Under the pieces are notes generated by a model. That model saw only the letters and a program-made list of their open reading frames with translations. It was not told the DNA's origin and did not search any database. From a bacterium (lineage in GTDB: Bacteria > Patescibacteriota > Minisyncoccia > UBA6257 > GWB1-50-10), in assembly GCA_027310975.1 (NCBI GenBank), contig DAICZV010000001.1:1-42041 (forward strand): a stretch of 42,041 nt of DNA, read 5' to 3'. How positions within the stretch are numbered: the first letter of the stretch is position 1; the number at the start of each line of letters is the position of its first letter. The position numbers and the translations under genes were made by a program. Shown piece by piece: positions 35,202-42,041 of this stretch.

Positions 35202-37369
35202 AAAGTCTCGTCATCGTAGAATCGCCGACCAAAGCCAAAACTATATCCAAATACCTGGATAAGTCCTTTGAGATCCGGGCGAGCGTCGGTCATATTCGCG
35301 ACCTCCCCAAGAACAACAAAAAAGCCATAGATATTCCGGGCGGCTTTAAGCCGACGTATGAAGTGGTGAAAGGCAAAGAACCGGTCGTCGCCGAACTCAA
35401 AAAACTCGCAAAGAAGGCCGACCGGGTCTATCTCGCGACCGACCCGGACCGCGAAGGTGAGGCCATTGCCTGGCACATCGCGGAGACCATCGGCTTGGAC
35501 GAAACCAAGGCCGACCGCATCGCCTTCCACGAGATAACCGAACCGGCCATTAAAGAGGCCATGGCCCATCCCCGGCGGATAGATCTGAACTTGCTGAAAG
35601 CCCAAGAGGCCCGGCGCGTCCTGGACCGGCTTTTCGGCTACGACCTTTCCGGCCTCATCTGGAAAAAGGTCCGCTACGGCCTTTCGGCCGGGCGCGTCCA
35701 GTCGCCGGCCCTCCGGATACTCGTGGAGCGCGAGCGCGAGGTCCAGGCCTTCAAACCGGAGGCCTTTTACGTGATAGAAGGCAGTTTCGCGGCCAAACAG
35801 GGCTCCCTGACGCTTACCTGCGCCGAACAGCCGAAAAGCTCATCCGAGGCCGAACGCATCGTCGCCGAGGCCAAGCGGGGCGCCTGGAACATTTTAGACG
35901 TGAAACAGACCAAGGTTCGGCGCGCGCCCCGGCCGCCCTTCACCACCTCTACGCTCCAGCAGTCGGCCAGTTCGCGCCTTGGGTTCTCCCCTTCCCGCAC
36001 AATGGGCGTTGCCCAAAAACTTTACGAACAGGGTCTCATTACTTATATGCGCACCGACAGCTTTGCCATCAGCAAAGAGGTCTTGCCGGCCATTCTCGCG
36101 CAGGTGGAAAAGGAGTTCGGCAAGGAATACGTCCAGCCGCGGGTCTACGCCACGAAGAGCAAGACGGCCCAGGAAGCTCACGAGGCCGTTCGGCCGACGC
36201 AGTTCGCCAAAAAGTCCGCCGGCGGAAACGAGGAGCAGAAAAAACTGTATGTCCTTATTCGCGAACGGGCCCTGGCGAGCCAGATGGCGGACGCGGAACT
36301 TTTGCGGACGACCATTGCGGCGAATATTGCGGACAAGGCCATCCCGAATTTTACGGCGACCGGCAGTATCATCGCCTTCCCCGGATGGCTCGCGGGCGAC
36401 CCGCGGTCCAAGGGAGAGGAGAAGGAACTGCCGCCCGTCGGCGCGGGCGAAAAACTAGAGTTGAAGGAAATTACGAGCGAAGAAAAATTCACCGAACCGC
36501 CGCCGCGCTACACCGAGGCGGGGCTCGTGCGGGAGCTAGAAAAACGCGAAATCGGCCGGCCTTCCACTTACGCCGCCATCATCGCGACGCTCCTTAAAAG
36601 GAATTACGTGGAAAAGCTCGGCAAGGCCTTGAAGCCGACGGACACGGGCGACGTCGTCTCGTCTTTTTTGGAAAAGAACTTTCCCGATTACGTGAGCGAC
36701 ACATTCACGGCCGAGATGGAGAATGACCTGGACGAAATTGCCGACGGCAAGCGGGATTACGAAAAGACCCTCAAGGATTTTTACATTCCCTTCTCCAAAG
36801 AGGTGAAGTCCAAGGACAAACTGGAAAAGGCGACGACCCTGGGCGAGGACGACCGGTTCGTCTGTCCCCTGGACCCGAGCCACGGCCCGATGCTCGTGAA
36901 GCTCTCGCGGTCCGGCAAGTTTTTGAGCTGCCGGCTTTTCCCCAAGTGCTTGGGGGCGCGGAAGATAGATGGCTCGGTTATGGAACCGCCCAAAGAGACC
37001 GGCGAGGACTGCCCGGAGTGCAAGGTGGGCAAACTGGTGGAAAAGGAGGGCCGTTTCGGCAAGTTCATCGCCTGCTCGCGCTATCCAAAGTGCAAGTACA
37101 TAAAACAGAGCGAGAACGGCAATAACCTGGGCGGGACAGGCGTAAAGTGCCCAGAGGACGGCGGCGAGATCGTGGAGCGCCACGGCCGCTTCGGACCGTT
37201 CTTCAGCTGTTCCAACTACCCGAAGTGCAAATTCATAATCAAATCAAAACCGACTGGCGCAAAATGCCCGCTTTGCGGAGCGCTGATGATGCAAGGAACA
37301 AAAACAATTCCTGAAAGGTGTTCAAACAAGAGTTGCATCAATCATAATCCTCACAAAATTAAATCCTAG
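35198..37369 (+). CDS. topA: DNA topoisomerase I
   Basis: TopA relaxes negatively supercoiled DNA by single-strand passage. The TOPRIM domain (E8 in VESPTKAK; TDPDREGEA at 81-89) is followed by the gate domains and the catalytic tyrosine Y283 in ITYMRTDS. Four C-terminal zinc modules follow. Each has CP-x-C or equivalent, and most have a GRFGKF-type strand and a C-x-YPKC turn (about 565-715). At 723 residues it is typical. It is translationally coupled to dprA. It converges on map, with a hairpin but no clear terminator between the two stops. Confidence 0.96.
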   Translation: MKSLVIVESPTKAKTISKYLDKSFEIRASVGHIRDLPKNNKKAIDIPGGFKPTYEVVKGKEPVVAELKKLAKKADRVYLATDPDREGEAIAWHIAETIGLDETKADRIAFHEITEPAIKEAMAHPRRIDLNLLKAQEARRVLDRLFGYDLSGLIWKKVRYGLSAGRVQSPALRILVEREREVQAFKPEAFYVIEGSFAAKQGSLTLTCAEQPKSSSEAERIVAEAKRGAWNILDVKQTKVRRAPRPPFTTSTLQQSASSRLGFSPSRTMGVAQKLYEQGLITYMRTDSFAISKEVLPAILAQVEKEFGKEYVQPRVYATKSKTAQEAHEAVRPTQFAKKSAGGNEEQKKLYVLIRERALASQMADAELLRTTIAANIADKAIPNFTATGSIIAFPGWLAGDPRSKGEEKELPPVGAGEKLELKEITSEEKFTEPPPRYTEAGLVRELEKREIGRPSTYAAIIATLLKRNYVEKLGKALKPTDTGDVVSSFLEKNFPDYVSDTFTAEMENDLDEIADGKRDYEKTLKDFYIPFSKEVKSKDKLEKATTLGEDDRFVCPLDPSHGPMLVKLSRSGKFLSCRLFPKCLGARKIDGSVMEPPKETGEDCPECKVGKLVEKEGRFGKFIACSRYPKCKYIKQSENGNNLGGTGVKCPEDGGEIVERHGRFGPFFSCSNYPKCKFIIKSKPTGAKCPLCGALMMQGTKTIPERCSNKSCINHNPHKIKS

Positions 37370-37421
37370 TTCCGCAGTCCGCCGAAGCTTTAGCGTAGGC
37401 GGAGAGGGCGCTCGAAACTAG
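37366..37421. repeat. Hairpin between convergent topA and map
   Basis: TCCGCC (37378-37383) pairs with GGCGGA (37398-37403), and the outer CTAGTT (37366-37371) with AACTAG (37416-37421). No T-run is present. The TCCGCC...GGCGGA core recalls the inner stem of palindrome copy 3. Confidence 0.5.
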
Positions 37422-38179
37422 AAGGACGTTAGTATCTCCGCCCCGCTTTTAGTGATGGCGATGGTCTTTTCAAAATGGGCGCTTAAACTGCCGTCCGCCG
37501 TGTAATAGCTGTCGTCCTTCGCCTGTTTGATTTGGGGCGAACCGATGCTCACCATCGGCTCAATGGCCAGCACGAGCCCGGGCTGAAGCCTCATCCCCTC
37601 GCCCCGCCGGCCGTAGTTGTAGACCGTCGGGTCCTCGTGGAGCTTGAAGCCGGTGCCGTGGCCCGTGAGGCCCTGGACGACGCTCAGGCCGTTTTTTTCT
37701 ACGCAGGATTCAATGGCATAGCCGATGTCGCCCAAGCTGCCGCCGTTTCTCGCAGCGGAGAGGCCTTCCTTCAGGGATTCTTCCGTCACGGTCATAAGCT
37801 TTTTCGCCGCGGCGGATACCTTACCGATCCCGACCGTAAGGGCCGCGTCCGTGACATAACCTTTATAGACGACTCCGAAGTCTATTTTTAAAATATCGCC
37901 GTCCTTGAGCTCGCGGTTGCGCGGCATGCCGTGGACGATTTGGTCGTTCAAGGAGAGGCAGAGAGCGGCCGGATAAGGCGCGGCTGCGCCTTCCGGTTTA
38001 TAGTTCAAAAAGGCGGCCGTTGCCCCTTCTTCTTTGAGCATTTCCCGGGCGAGGTTCTCCAGTTCCAGCAGGTTCGCGCCGGCGATGGCGCTCTCTTTCA
38101 CGGCGATGAGTATCCGCGTAAGTATCTGCCCGGAAGTCCGCAGACCTTCCAGGTCCTTTTCTTTCTTGAGTCGTATCAT
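37418..38179 (-). CDS. map: Methionine aminopeptidase, type I
   Basis: Map removes the N-terminal Met from new proteins. All five metal ligands are seen: D100, D111, H174, E207 and E237. GHGTGFKLHEDP and AIEPMVSIG are the expected motifs. At 253 residues without an N-terminal zinc extension it is the short type Ia form. Its start overlaps the adk stop by 4 nt (ATGA). Confidence 0.96.
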   Translation of the reverse strand: MIRLKKEKDLEGLRTSGQILTRILIAVKESAIAGANLLELENLAREMLKEEGATAAFLNYKPEGAAAPYPAALCLSLNDQIVHGMPRNRELKDGDILKIDFGVVYKGYVTDAALTVGIGKVSAAAKKLMTVTEESLKEGLSAARNGGSLGDIGYAIESCVEKNGLSVVQGLTGHGTGFKLHEDPTVYNYGRRGEGMRLQPGLVLAIEPMVSIGSPQIKQAKDDSYYTADGSLSAHFEKTIAITKSGAEILTSF

Positions 38180-38862
38180 TTTTTCAATTTAAGGATTTGA
38201 GCGATCTTTTCGGAAACGGCATAGGGGGCCGGCACGCCATTAATGGCTGCCACCGGATATTTTTTCTTTTTCATCGTATCTATCATCGGCTTGGTCCGAA
38301 CGGCATATTCTTTCAGGCGCTCCTTGATGACCCGGGGATCGTCCAAGGTCCGGGTTTTAGTTTTACCGTCGCAAAGCGGACATCGGGGATGCGCAACGTT
38401 CGCCAGCACTTGGAGTCCGCAAACGGAACAAACGCGCCGCTTGCTGTTTCTCGCTATGGAGGCCGAGGCCGGGATTTGGAGCACTAGTACGCGCACGTTC
38501 CGCTTGCCGTATTCCGCCTCAAGCAGACGCATCAGCCCTTCGGTCTTCTCGTCGCCGAAGGCCTCATACATGGTGCGGGGCGAACCGCTGTAAACGATGT
38601 TCGCGCCGAGCGAGGCGAGCTTTTTGGTCTCATTTTTGACTATCTTCAATACGAAGGAGGGCGTGCACAGCTTGCCGGTGTCAAAGTTGATGCGCTCCCT
38701 TTTCAAAACCTGGTCCTTGGCCGCTTCTTTGGAATGGACGGTATTTTCCAGGTAACGACCGGTATCAAAGTTCAAAAAACCGTAACGGCGGGCTAAAAGC
38801 TCCGCCTGCGTCCCCTTCCCCGCCCCCGGAGGGCCAAATATGATGACCGCCTGCTTAGGCAT
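38176..38862 (-). CDS. adk: Adenylate kinase family protein
   Basis: Adk interconverts AMP, ADP and ATP. The P-loop GPPGAGKGTQ is at residues 10-19, and a zinc-binding LID with four Cys (C145, C148, C161, C164) lies near the middle of the chain. The NMP-binding part is shorter and somewhat diverged (NFDTGRYLENT in place of a canonical STGD). The C-terminal region (PMIDTMKKKKYPVAAING) is normal for the family. The position between secY and map is the usual one for adk. It has its own -10 box and a terminator separates it from secY. Confidence 0.88.
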   Translation of the reverse strand: MPKQAVIIFGPPGAGKGTQAELLARRYGFLNFDTGRYLENTVHSKEAAKDQVLKRERINFDTGKLCTPSFVLKIVKNETKKLASLGANIVYSGSPRTMYEAFGDEKTEGLMRLLEAEYGKRNVRVLVLQIPASASIARNSKRRVCSVCGLQVLANVAHPRCPLCDGKTKTRTLDDPRVIKERLKEYAVRTKPMIDTMKKKKYPVAAINGVPAPYAVSEKIAQILKLKK

Positions 38863-38877
38863 CGTTTGATGTCATTG

Positions 38878-38883
38878 ATTATA
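38878..38883 (-). promoter_or_regulatory. -10 box of adk-map
   Basis: TATAAT on the minus strand, with a predicted start near 38871 and so a leader of about 9 nt before the adk ATG at 38862. Confidence 0.55.
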
Positions 38884-38899
38884 CCCAAATATCTTTAAA

Positions 38900-38935
38900 A
38901 TTAAAAATGTTAGGGAGTTGAGTTCCCTAACATTT
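38900..38935 (-). terminator. Intrinsic terminator of the ribosomal-secY operon
   Basis: A perfect 12-bp stem (38905-38916 with 38924-38935, loop 7 nt) is followed on the minus strand by TTTTAATTTT. It separates secY from adk. Confidence 0.85.
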
Positions 38936-38949
38936 GAGAAAGTTAAGCC

Positions 38950-40221
38950 CTAAATGATGTTCTCGTACTCCCGGACAGTGAGCTGGCTTTCCAGCTGCTT
39001 CATCACCTCCAATGCGACGGCAACGACGATAAGGAGGGCGGTGCCGCCCACGGTGAGGGCCTGAATGCCCGTGATGAGCTGGGTCACGTTAGGCAGAACG
39101 GCCACGATGCCGAGGAAGATGGCGCCGAAGAGAGTGATGCGGTGCATGATGTGCGTAATGAGGGCCGCCGTGGACTCACCCGGGCGCACGCCTGGCACGA
39201 ACCCGCCGCTCTTTTGGAGGTTCTTGGAGATCTCGTGCGGATCAAACGTAATGGCGGTGTAGAAATAGGTGAAGAGGACGACGAGGATGAAATAGACCAA
39301 GCTGTAGATGGGAATATCGTTGAAGAAACCGGTCACCCAGGCGCTCATGCTTTGAGCAATGGCGGGCGAAATAATGGTGATGGCCTGCGAAATGAATTGC
39401 GGGAAGAGCAGCAAGGAGATGGCGAAGATGATGGGGATGACACCCGCCTGGTTCACCCGAAGCGGCAGATACGTGGAGACGCCGCCGTAGAGCTTGTTGC
39501 CACGGACCTGCTTGGCGTAAGAAACGGGCACTTTGCGCTCCCCTTCGCTTACGAAGACCACGCCCGCGATGACAACGACGCTCAAAATTAGGAAGGCCAG
39601 ATAAGTCGGCAAGGTGGACGGATTGTAGTTCGCGAAGGCGTTCGCAACCGTCTCCGGCAGACGGCTCACGATGCCGGCAAAGATGATGAGCGAAACGCCG
39701 TTTCCTATCTTGTATTCGCTGATAAGCTCGCCGATCCAGGTAAGGAGCACGCTCCCCGCGGTGATGACGATGACGTTCGTGAGCATTTGGAGCGGGGCGA
39801 GCGGCGCGAGCACCTTCTCGGACATAAGGAGGTTAAGGAAGCCGTAACCCTGAAGCATGGCGAGAGGCACGGTGAGATACCGCGAGATGCGGTTGAATTT
39901 GGCCTGGCCGGCCGCCCCCTCTTCGTAATAGATCTTCTTGAGGTTCGGGAAGACGATGGTGAGAAGCTGCATGATGATGGTGGCCGTGATGTAAGGGCCC
40001 ACGCCGAGCATCATAATGGAAAGATTGGAAAGACCGCCGCCCGAGAAGAGGTTCAGAAAGCCGAAGAGCTGGTTGGAGCCGAGGAATTGCTGGAGCGCCG
40101 CGGCGTCTATGCCCGGCGTCGGGATGGCGGCGAGAAGCCGGAAGATCAACAGCAAAAAGAGGACCATGAGGACCTTCTTCCTCAAGTCCGGCACTTTGAA
40201 AATTTGGAGAAAGCGGTTCAT
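38950..40221 (-). CDS. secY: Protein translocase subunit SecY
   Basis: SecY is the protein-conducting channel of the Sec translocon. It has 423 residues and ten membrane helices. The first helix is LRKKVLMVLFLLLIFRLLAAIPTPG, followed by the plug region. The cytoplasmic loop motifs YYEEGAAGQAKFNRISRYLT, EYKIGNGVSLIIFAGI and ERKVPVSYAKQVRG are conserved, as is RPGESTAALI. It is the last gene of the spc-like operon, directly after rplO with no gap, and is followed by a terminator. Confidence 0.97.
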   Translation of the reverse strand: MNRFLQIFKVPDLRKKVLMVLFLLLIFRLLAAIPTPGIDAAALQQFLGSNQLFGFLNLFSGGGLSNLSIMMLGVGPYITATIIMQLLTIVFPNLKKIYYEEGAAGQAKFNRISRYLTVPLAMLQGYGFLNLLMSEKVLAPLAPLQMLTNVIVITAGSVLLTWIGELISEYKIGNGVSLIIFAGIVSRLPETVANAFANYNPSTLPTYLAFLILSVVVIAGVVFVSEGERKVPVSYAKQVRGNKLYGGVSTYLPLRVNQAGVIPIIFAISLLLFPQFISQAITIISPAIAQSMSAWVTGFFNDIPIYSLVYFILVVLFTYFYTAITFDPHEISKNLQKSGGFVPGVRPGESTAALITHIMHRITLFGAIFLGIVAVLPNVTQLITGIQALTVGGTALLIVVAVALEVMKQLESQLTVREYENII

Positions 40222-40641
40222 TTATTCCACCTTGCCGCCGGCCGCCTCTATCGCCTTCTTGGCCGAAGCTGAGACCGGCAAACCTTGGATCGTGATGGCG
40301 GCGACGATTTTGCCGCCTCCTAATATCTTAACCTTGGCGCGCGGGTTAGCAATCAGGCCCTTTTGGGCGAGGATGGTCTTGGTGACCGCGCCGGAAACGG
40401 CCAGCGCTCCCAGTTCGGAAACCTGGATGATGGTCGGCCGCGGAGATTTCGGCTTATTCGTGGTACCGCGGGCCTTCGGGAACTTCATTATCATCTCGCG
40501 CTCGGCGCGGGGCAGGCTGTGGCCGGAACGGGCCTTCTGGCCCTTTTGGCCGCGGCCCGAAGTGGTGCCGCGCTTCCCTCCCCGGCCGACCCGAAGGGTC
40601 TTGCGGCGGGCGTGAGTCGGTTTTAGTTCATTGAGCTGCAT
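40222..40641 (-). CDS. rplO: 50S ribosomal protein L15
   Basis: L15 is a late-assembly protein that binds 23S rRNA. The Gly/Arg/Lys-rich N-terminal extension (RVGRGGKRGTTSGRGQKGQKARSG) and the C-terminal globular domain are intact. At 139 residues it is normal. It begins 4 nt after rpsE. The rpmD (L30) gene that separates rpsE and rplO in most bacteria is absent, as expected for CPR. Confidence 0.97.
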   Translation of the reverse strand: MQLNELKPTHARRKTLRVGRGGKRGTTSGRGQKGQKARSGHSLPRAEREMIMKFPKARGTTNKPKSPRPTIIQVSELGALAVSGAVTKTILAQKGLIANPRAKVKILGGGKIVAAITIQGLPVSASAKKAIEAAGGKVE

Positions 40642-40645
40642 GTTT

Positions 40646-41119
40646 TTATTTTACGGTCATTAATTTCTTCAAAGCTTCCAGGGTCGCGAGGGCGTTCGTG
40701 AGTTTGTTGGTCGTCCGGCCCAAGATTTTGGCCGAAATGTCCTTGACGCCCGCGAGTTCCAAGACGACGCGCACCGAGCCGCCGGCGATGAGGCCGTGGC
40801 CCTGACGGGCGGGTTTCAAGCGAACCTTGGCGGCGCTGTATTTGGCGTCCACGTCGTGCGGAATGGTCCGGCCGTTCTTCAATGGCACGAGGAACATGTC
40901 TTTCTGGGCGGCCCGTTTGGCTTTCTCCACCGAGGCGGCCACGTCCATGCCTTTAGCGACGCCCACGCCCACTTTGCCCTTGCCGTCCCCGAGGACGACC
41001 GTGGCCCGGAAGCTGAAGCGCTTGCCGCCGGCCATGACGCGGGTCACGCGCCGAATCTCCAGGACCTTTTCCTGGAATTCGCTGATCTTTTTAGGTTTCA
41101 TAAAAGGTTTCGGTGCCAT
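40646..41119 (-). CDS. rpsE: 30S ribosomal protein S5
   Basis: S5 lies near the decoding centre and the mRNA entry channel. The N-terminal double-stranded RNA-binding-like domain has EKVLEIRRVTRVMAGGKRFSFRATVVLGD. The GKVGVGVAKGMDVAASVEKA motif and the C-terminal domain with GRTTNKLTNALATLEAL follow. At 157 residues it is normal. It lies between rplR and rplO with 4-nt gaps. Confidence 0.97.
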   Translation of the reverse strand: MAPKPFMKPKKISEFQEKVLEIRRVTRVMAGGKRFSFRATVVLGDGKGKVGVGVAKGMDVAASVEKAKRAAQKDMFLVPLKNGRTIPHDVDAKYSAAKVRLKPARQGHGLIAGGSVRVVLELAGVKDISAKILGRTTNKLTNALATLEALKKLMTVK

Positions 41120-41123
41120 AAGT

Positions 41124-41486
41124 TTAGAATTTCATTCCTCCGGCGCGGGCCGCTTCGGCCAAGGCCTTCACCCGGCCGTGATAGGCGTATTCTCCGCGGT
41201 CAAAGACGACTCCCGCGATGCCGGCCTGCTTCGCCTTCGCCGCCAGTTCCGTGCCGACCAATATCGCGATGTCGGTCTTTTTGCCTTTCGCTTTGGGTTT
41301 GACCGAAAGAGAGGAAACCGAGACCAGGGTCTTGCCGGATGCGTCATCTATGACCTGGGCGTAAATATGGCGGCCGCTCCGGAAAACGGAAAGCCGCGGC
41401 TTTATCTCGCCGGTTTTGAGATGCGCTCGGACCCGTTTTGCCCGGCGCGATTTAACTTTTTTGTTGGCTTTAGCTTGTTTTGGCAT
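41124..41486 (-). CDS. rplR: 50S ribosomal protein L18
   Basis: L18 binds 5S rRNA and anchors the central protuberance. The motifs RRAKRVRAHLKTGEIKPRLSVFRSGRHIYAQVIDD and the C-terminal GVVFDRGEYAYHGRVKALAEAARAGGMKF are diagnostic. The frame runs 24 codons further upstream into rplF, but MPKQAKANKK at 41486 is the proper start. It leaves a 4-nt gap to rplF like its neighbours. The product has 120 residues. Confidence 0.96.
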   Translation of the reverse strand: MPKQAKANKKVKSRRAKRVRAHLKTGEIKPRLSVFRSGRHIYAQVIDDASGKTLVSVSSLSVKPKAKGKKTDIAILVGTELAAKAKQAGIAGVVFDRGEYAYHGRVKALAEAARAGGMKF

Positions 41487-41490
41487 AGTT

Positions 41491-42041
41491 TTAAGCGGCG
41501 CTGCCTGTCGCGGTGGCGGCCTTCTTACCGGCCTTGCGGCGCACGACCTCGCCCGCATAGTGGAATCCCTTGCCTTTGTACGGTTCCGGTTTCTTCATCG
41601 CCCGGAGCTCGGCGGCCACTTGGCCGACCTTCTGCCGGTCTGTGCCTTTGATCTTCAGTATTGAGTTCTTCTCCACCTCAAAGGTCACGCCCGCGGGAGC
41701 GGGATATTTTACAGGATGGGAAAATCCGAGAGCGAGCGAAAGCCCTTCGCCTTCCTTGGTCACGCGGTAGCCGACGCCTTCCAGAATAAGGGTTTTTTCA
41801 AATCCGTGAGCGAGTCCGGTCGCGGCGTTTTGGGCGAGCGCCCGCGTGGTGCCCCAGTTGCTCCGCGCCTGCTTGGAGGTGCCGACGAGCTCAAAGGTGA
41901 CCACGCCCTCCGCGAGGGTGGCTTTAACGCCCGGCAGGACCTTGATCTCCATCTCCGACTTGGCGCCTTTAAGGCGCAAGATGTCGCCTTCCAAAGAGGC
42001 CGTGACGCCGGTGGGCAATTTTATCGGTTGTTTTCCTATCT
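41491..42041 (-). CDS. rplF: 50S ribosomal protein L6 (5' end cut by window edge)
   Basis: L6 binds 23S rRNA near the factor-binding site. Two homologous domains are seen, and the second ends with PEPYKGKGFHYAGEVVRRKAGK. The frame continues to the window edge and reads IGKQPIKLPTGVTASLEGD at its start. That matches the usual MSRIGKxPI N terminus, so only about two or three residues lie outside the window. A TTG at 42018 could be misread as the start but is an internal Leu. About 182 residues are visible. Confidence 0.96.
   Translation of the reverse strand, partial: IGKQPIKLPTGVTASLEGDILRLKGAKSEMEIKVLPGVKATLAEGVVTFELVGTSKQARSNWGTTRALAQNAATGLAHGFEKTLILEGVGYRVTKEGEGLSLALGFSHPVKYPAPAGVTFEVEKNSILKIKGTDRQKVGQVAAELRAMKKPEPYKGKGFHYAGEVVRRKAGKKAATATGSAA

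Overview
The window looks like chromosomal DNA from a Candidate Phyla Radiation bacterium (Patescibacteria, probably Parcubacteria). Three things suggest this. The spc-type ribosomal run goes rplF-rplR-rpsE-rplO-secY with no rpmD (L30), the known CPR loss. Several housekeeping enzymes are cut to their catalytic core: TruB has no PUA domain, the RluD-type synthase has no S4 domain, and the MurF-like ligase has no N-terminal domain. Many Ser/Thr/Ala-rich secreted proteins of unknown family are present. Almost every gene is on the minus strand. The exceptions are the 3D-domain protein gene and dprA-topA.

Layout from low to high coordinates. 1-650: a small membrane-anchored protein with its own promoter and terminator. 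646-5330: a dcw cell-division cluster, mraZ-rsmH-ftsL-ftsI-murF, behind an extended -10 promoter and a 10-bp-phased MraZ operator. 5510-7100: a membrane protein, truB and tRNA-Val(CAC), with much folded non-coding sequence. 7325-9030: a small ORF and rplJ-rplL, which carries an L10-type leader with an overlapping intrinsic terminator. 9107-13253: an SPFH/band-7 protein, gyrB, and a nickel superoxide dismutase with its maturation protease (sodN-sodX).

13286-28404 is the accessory core. One part (13286-20539) encodes two membrane-anchored cohesin-like proteins, a secreted dockerin protein, a DUF916-like protein and two proteins with a shared WxL-like C-terminal domain. The other part (20632-28404) is an operon of surface proteins with two glycosyltransferase-like enzymes, a methyltransferase and a membrane-anchored serine hydrolase, followed by a radical SAM gene with its own promoter. 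I read the two parts together as a cell-surface assembly and decoration locus. The cohesin-dockerin pairing is the best supported link; the WxL/DUF916 reading is tentative.

28478-34253: a SIMPL-domain protein, tRNA-Leu(GAG) directly behind a LAGLIDADG endonuclease gene, rplS, an RluD-type synthase, a 3D-domain secreted protein, a type IV pilin-like protein, tRNA-Ala(TGC), tRNA-Ile(GAT) and a PilO-like pair. 34299-37369: dprA-topA. 37418-42041: map, adk, secY and the ribosomal protein genes, with rplF cut by the window edge.

Gene starts fall into two styles. Many genes have a -10 box only 6-8 nt before the start codon, which predicts leaderless mRNAs. A few accessory genes instead have near-consensus -35/-10 promoters, long leaders and strong GGAGG ribosome sites. 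Intergenic DNA is rich in unexplained structure: three inverted arrays of phased short words, a tRNA-linked palindrome family with covarying stems, leader-trailer complementarity around tRNAs, and a possible H-type pseudoknot at the end of truB.
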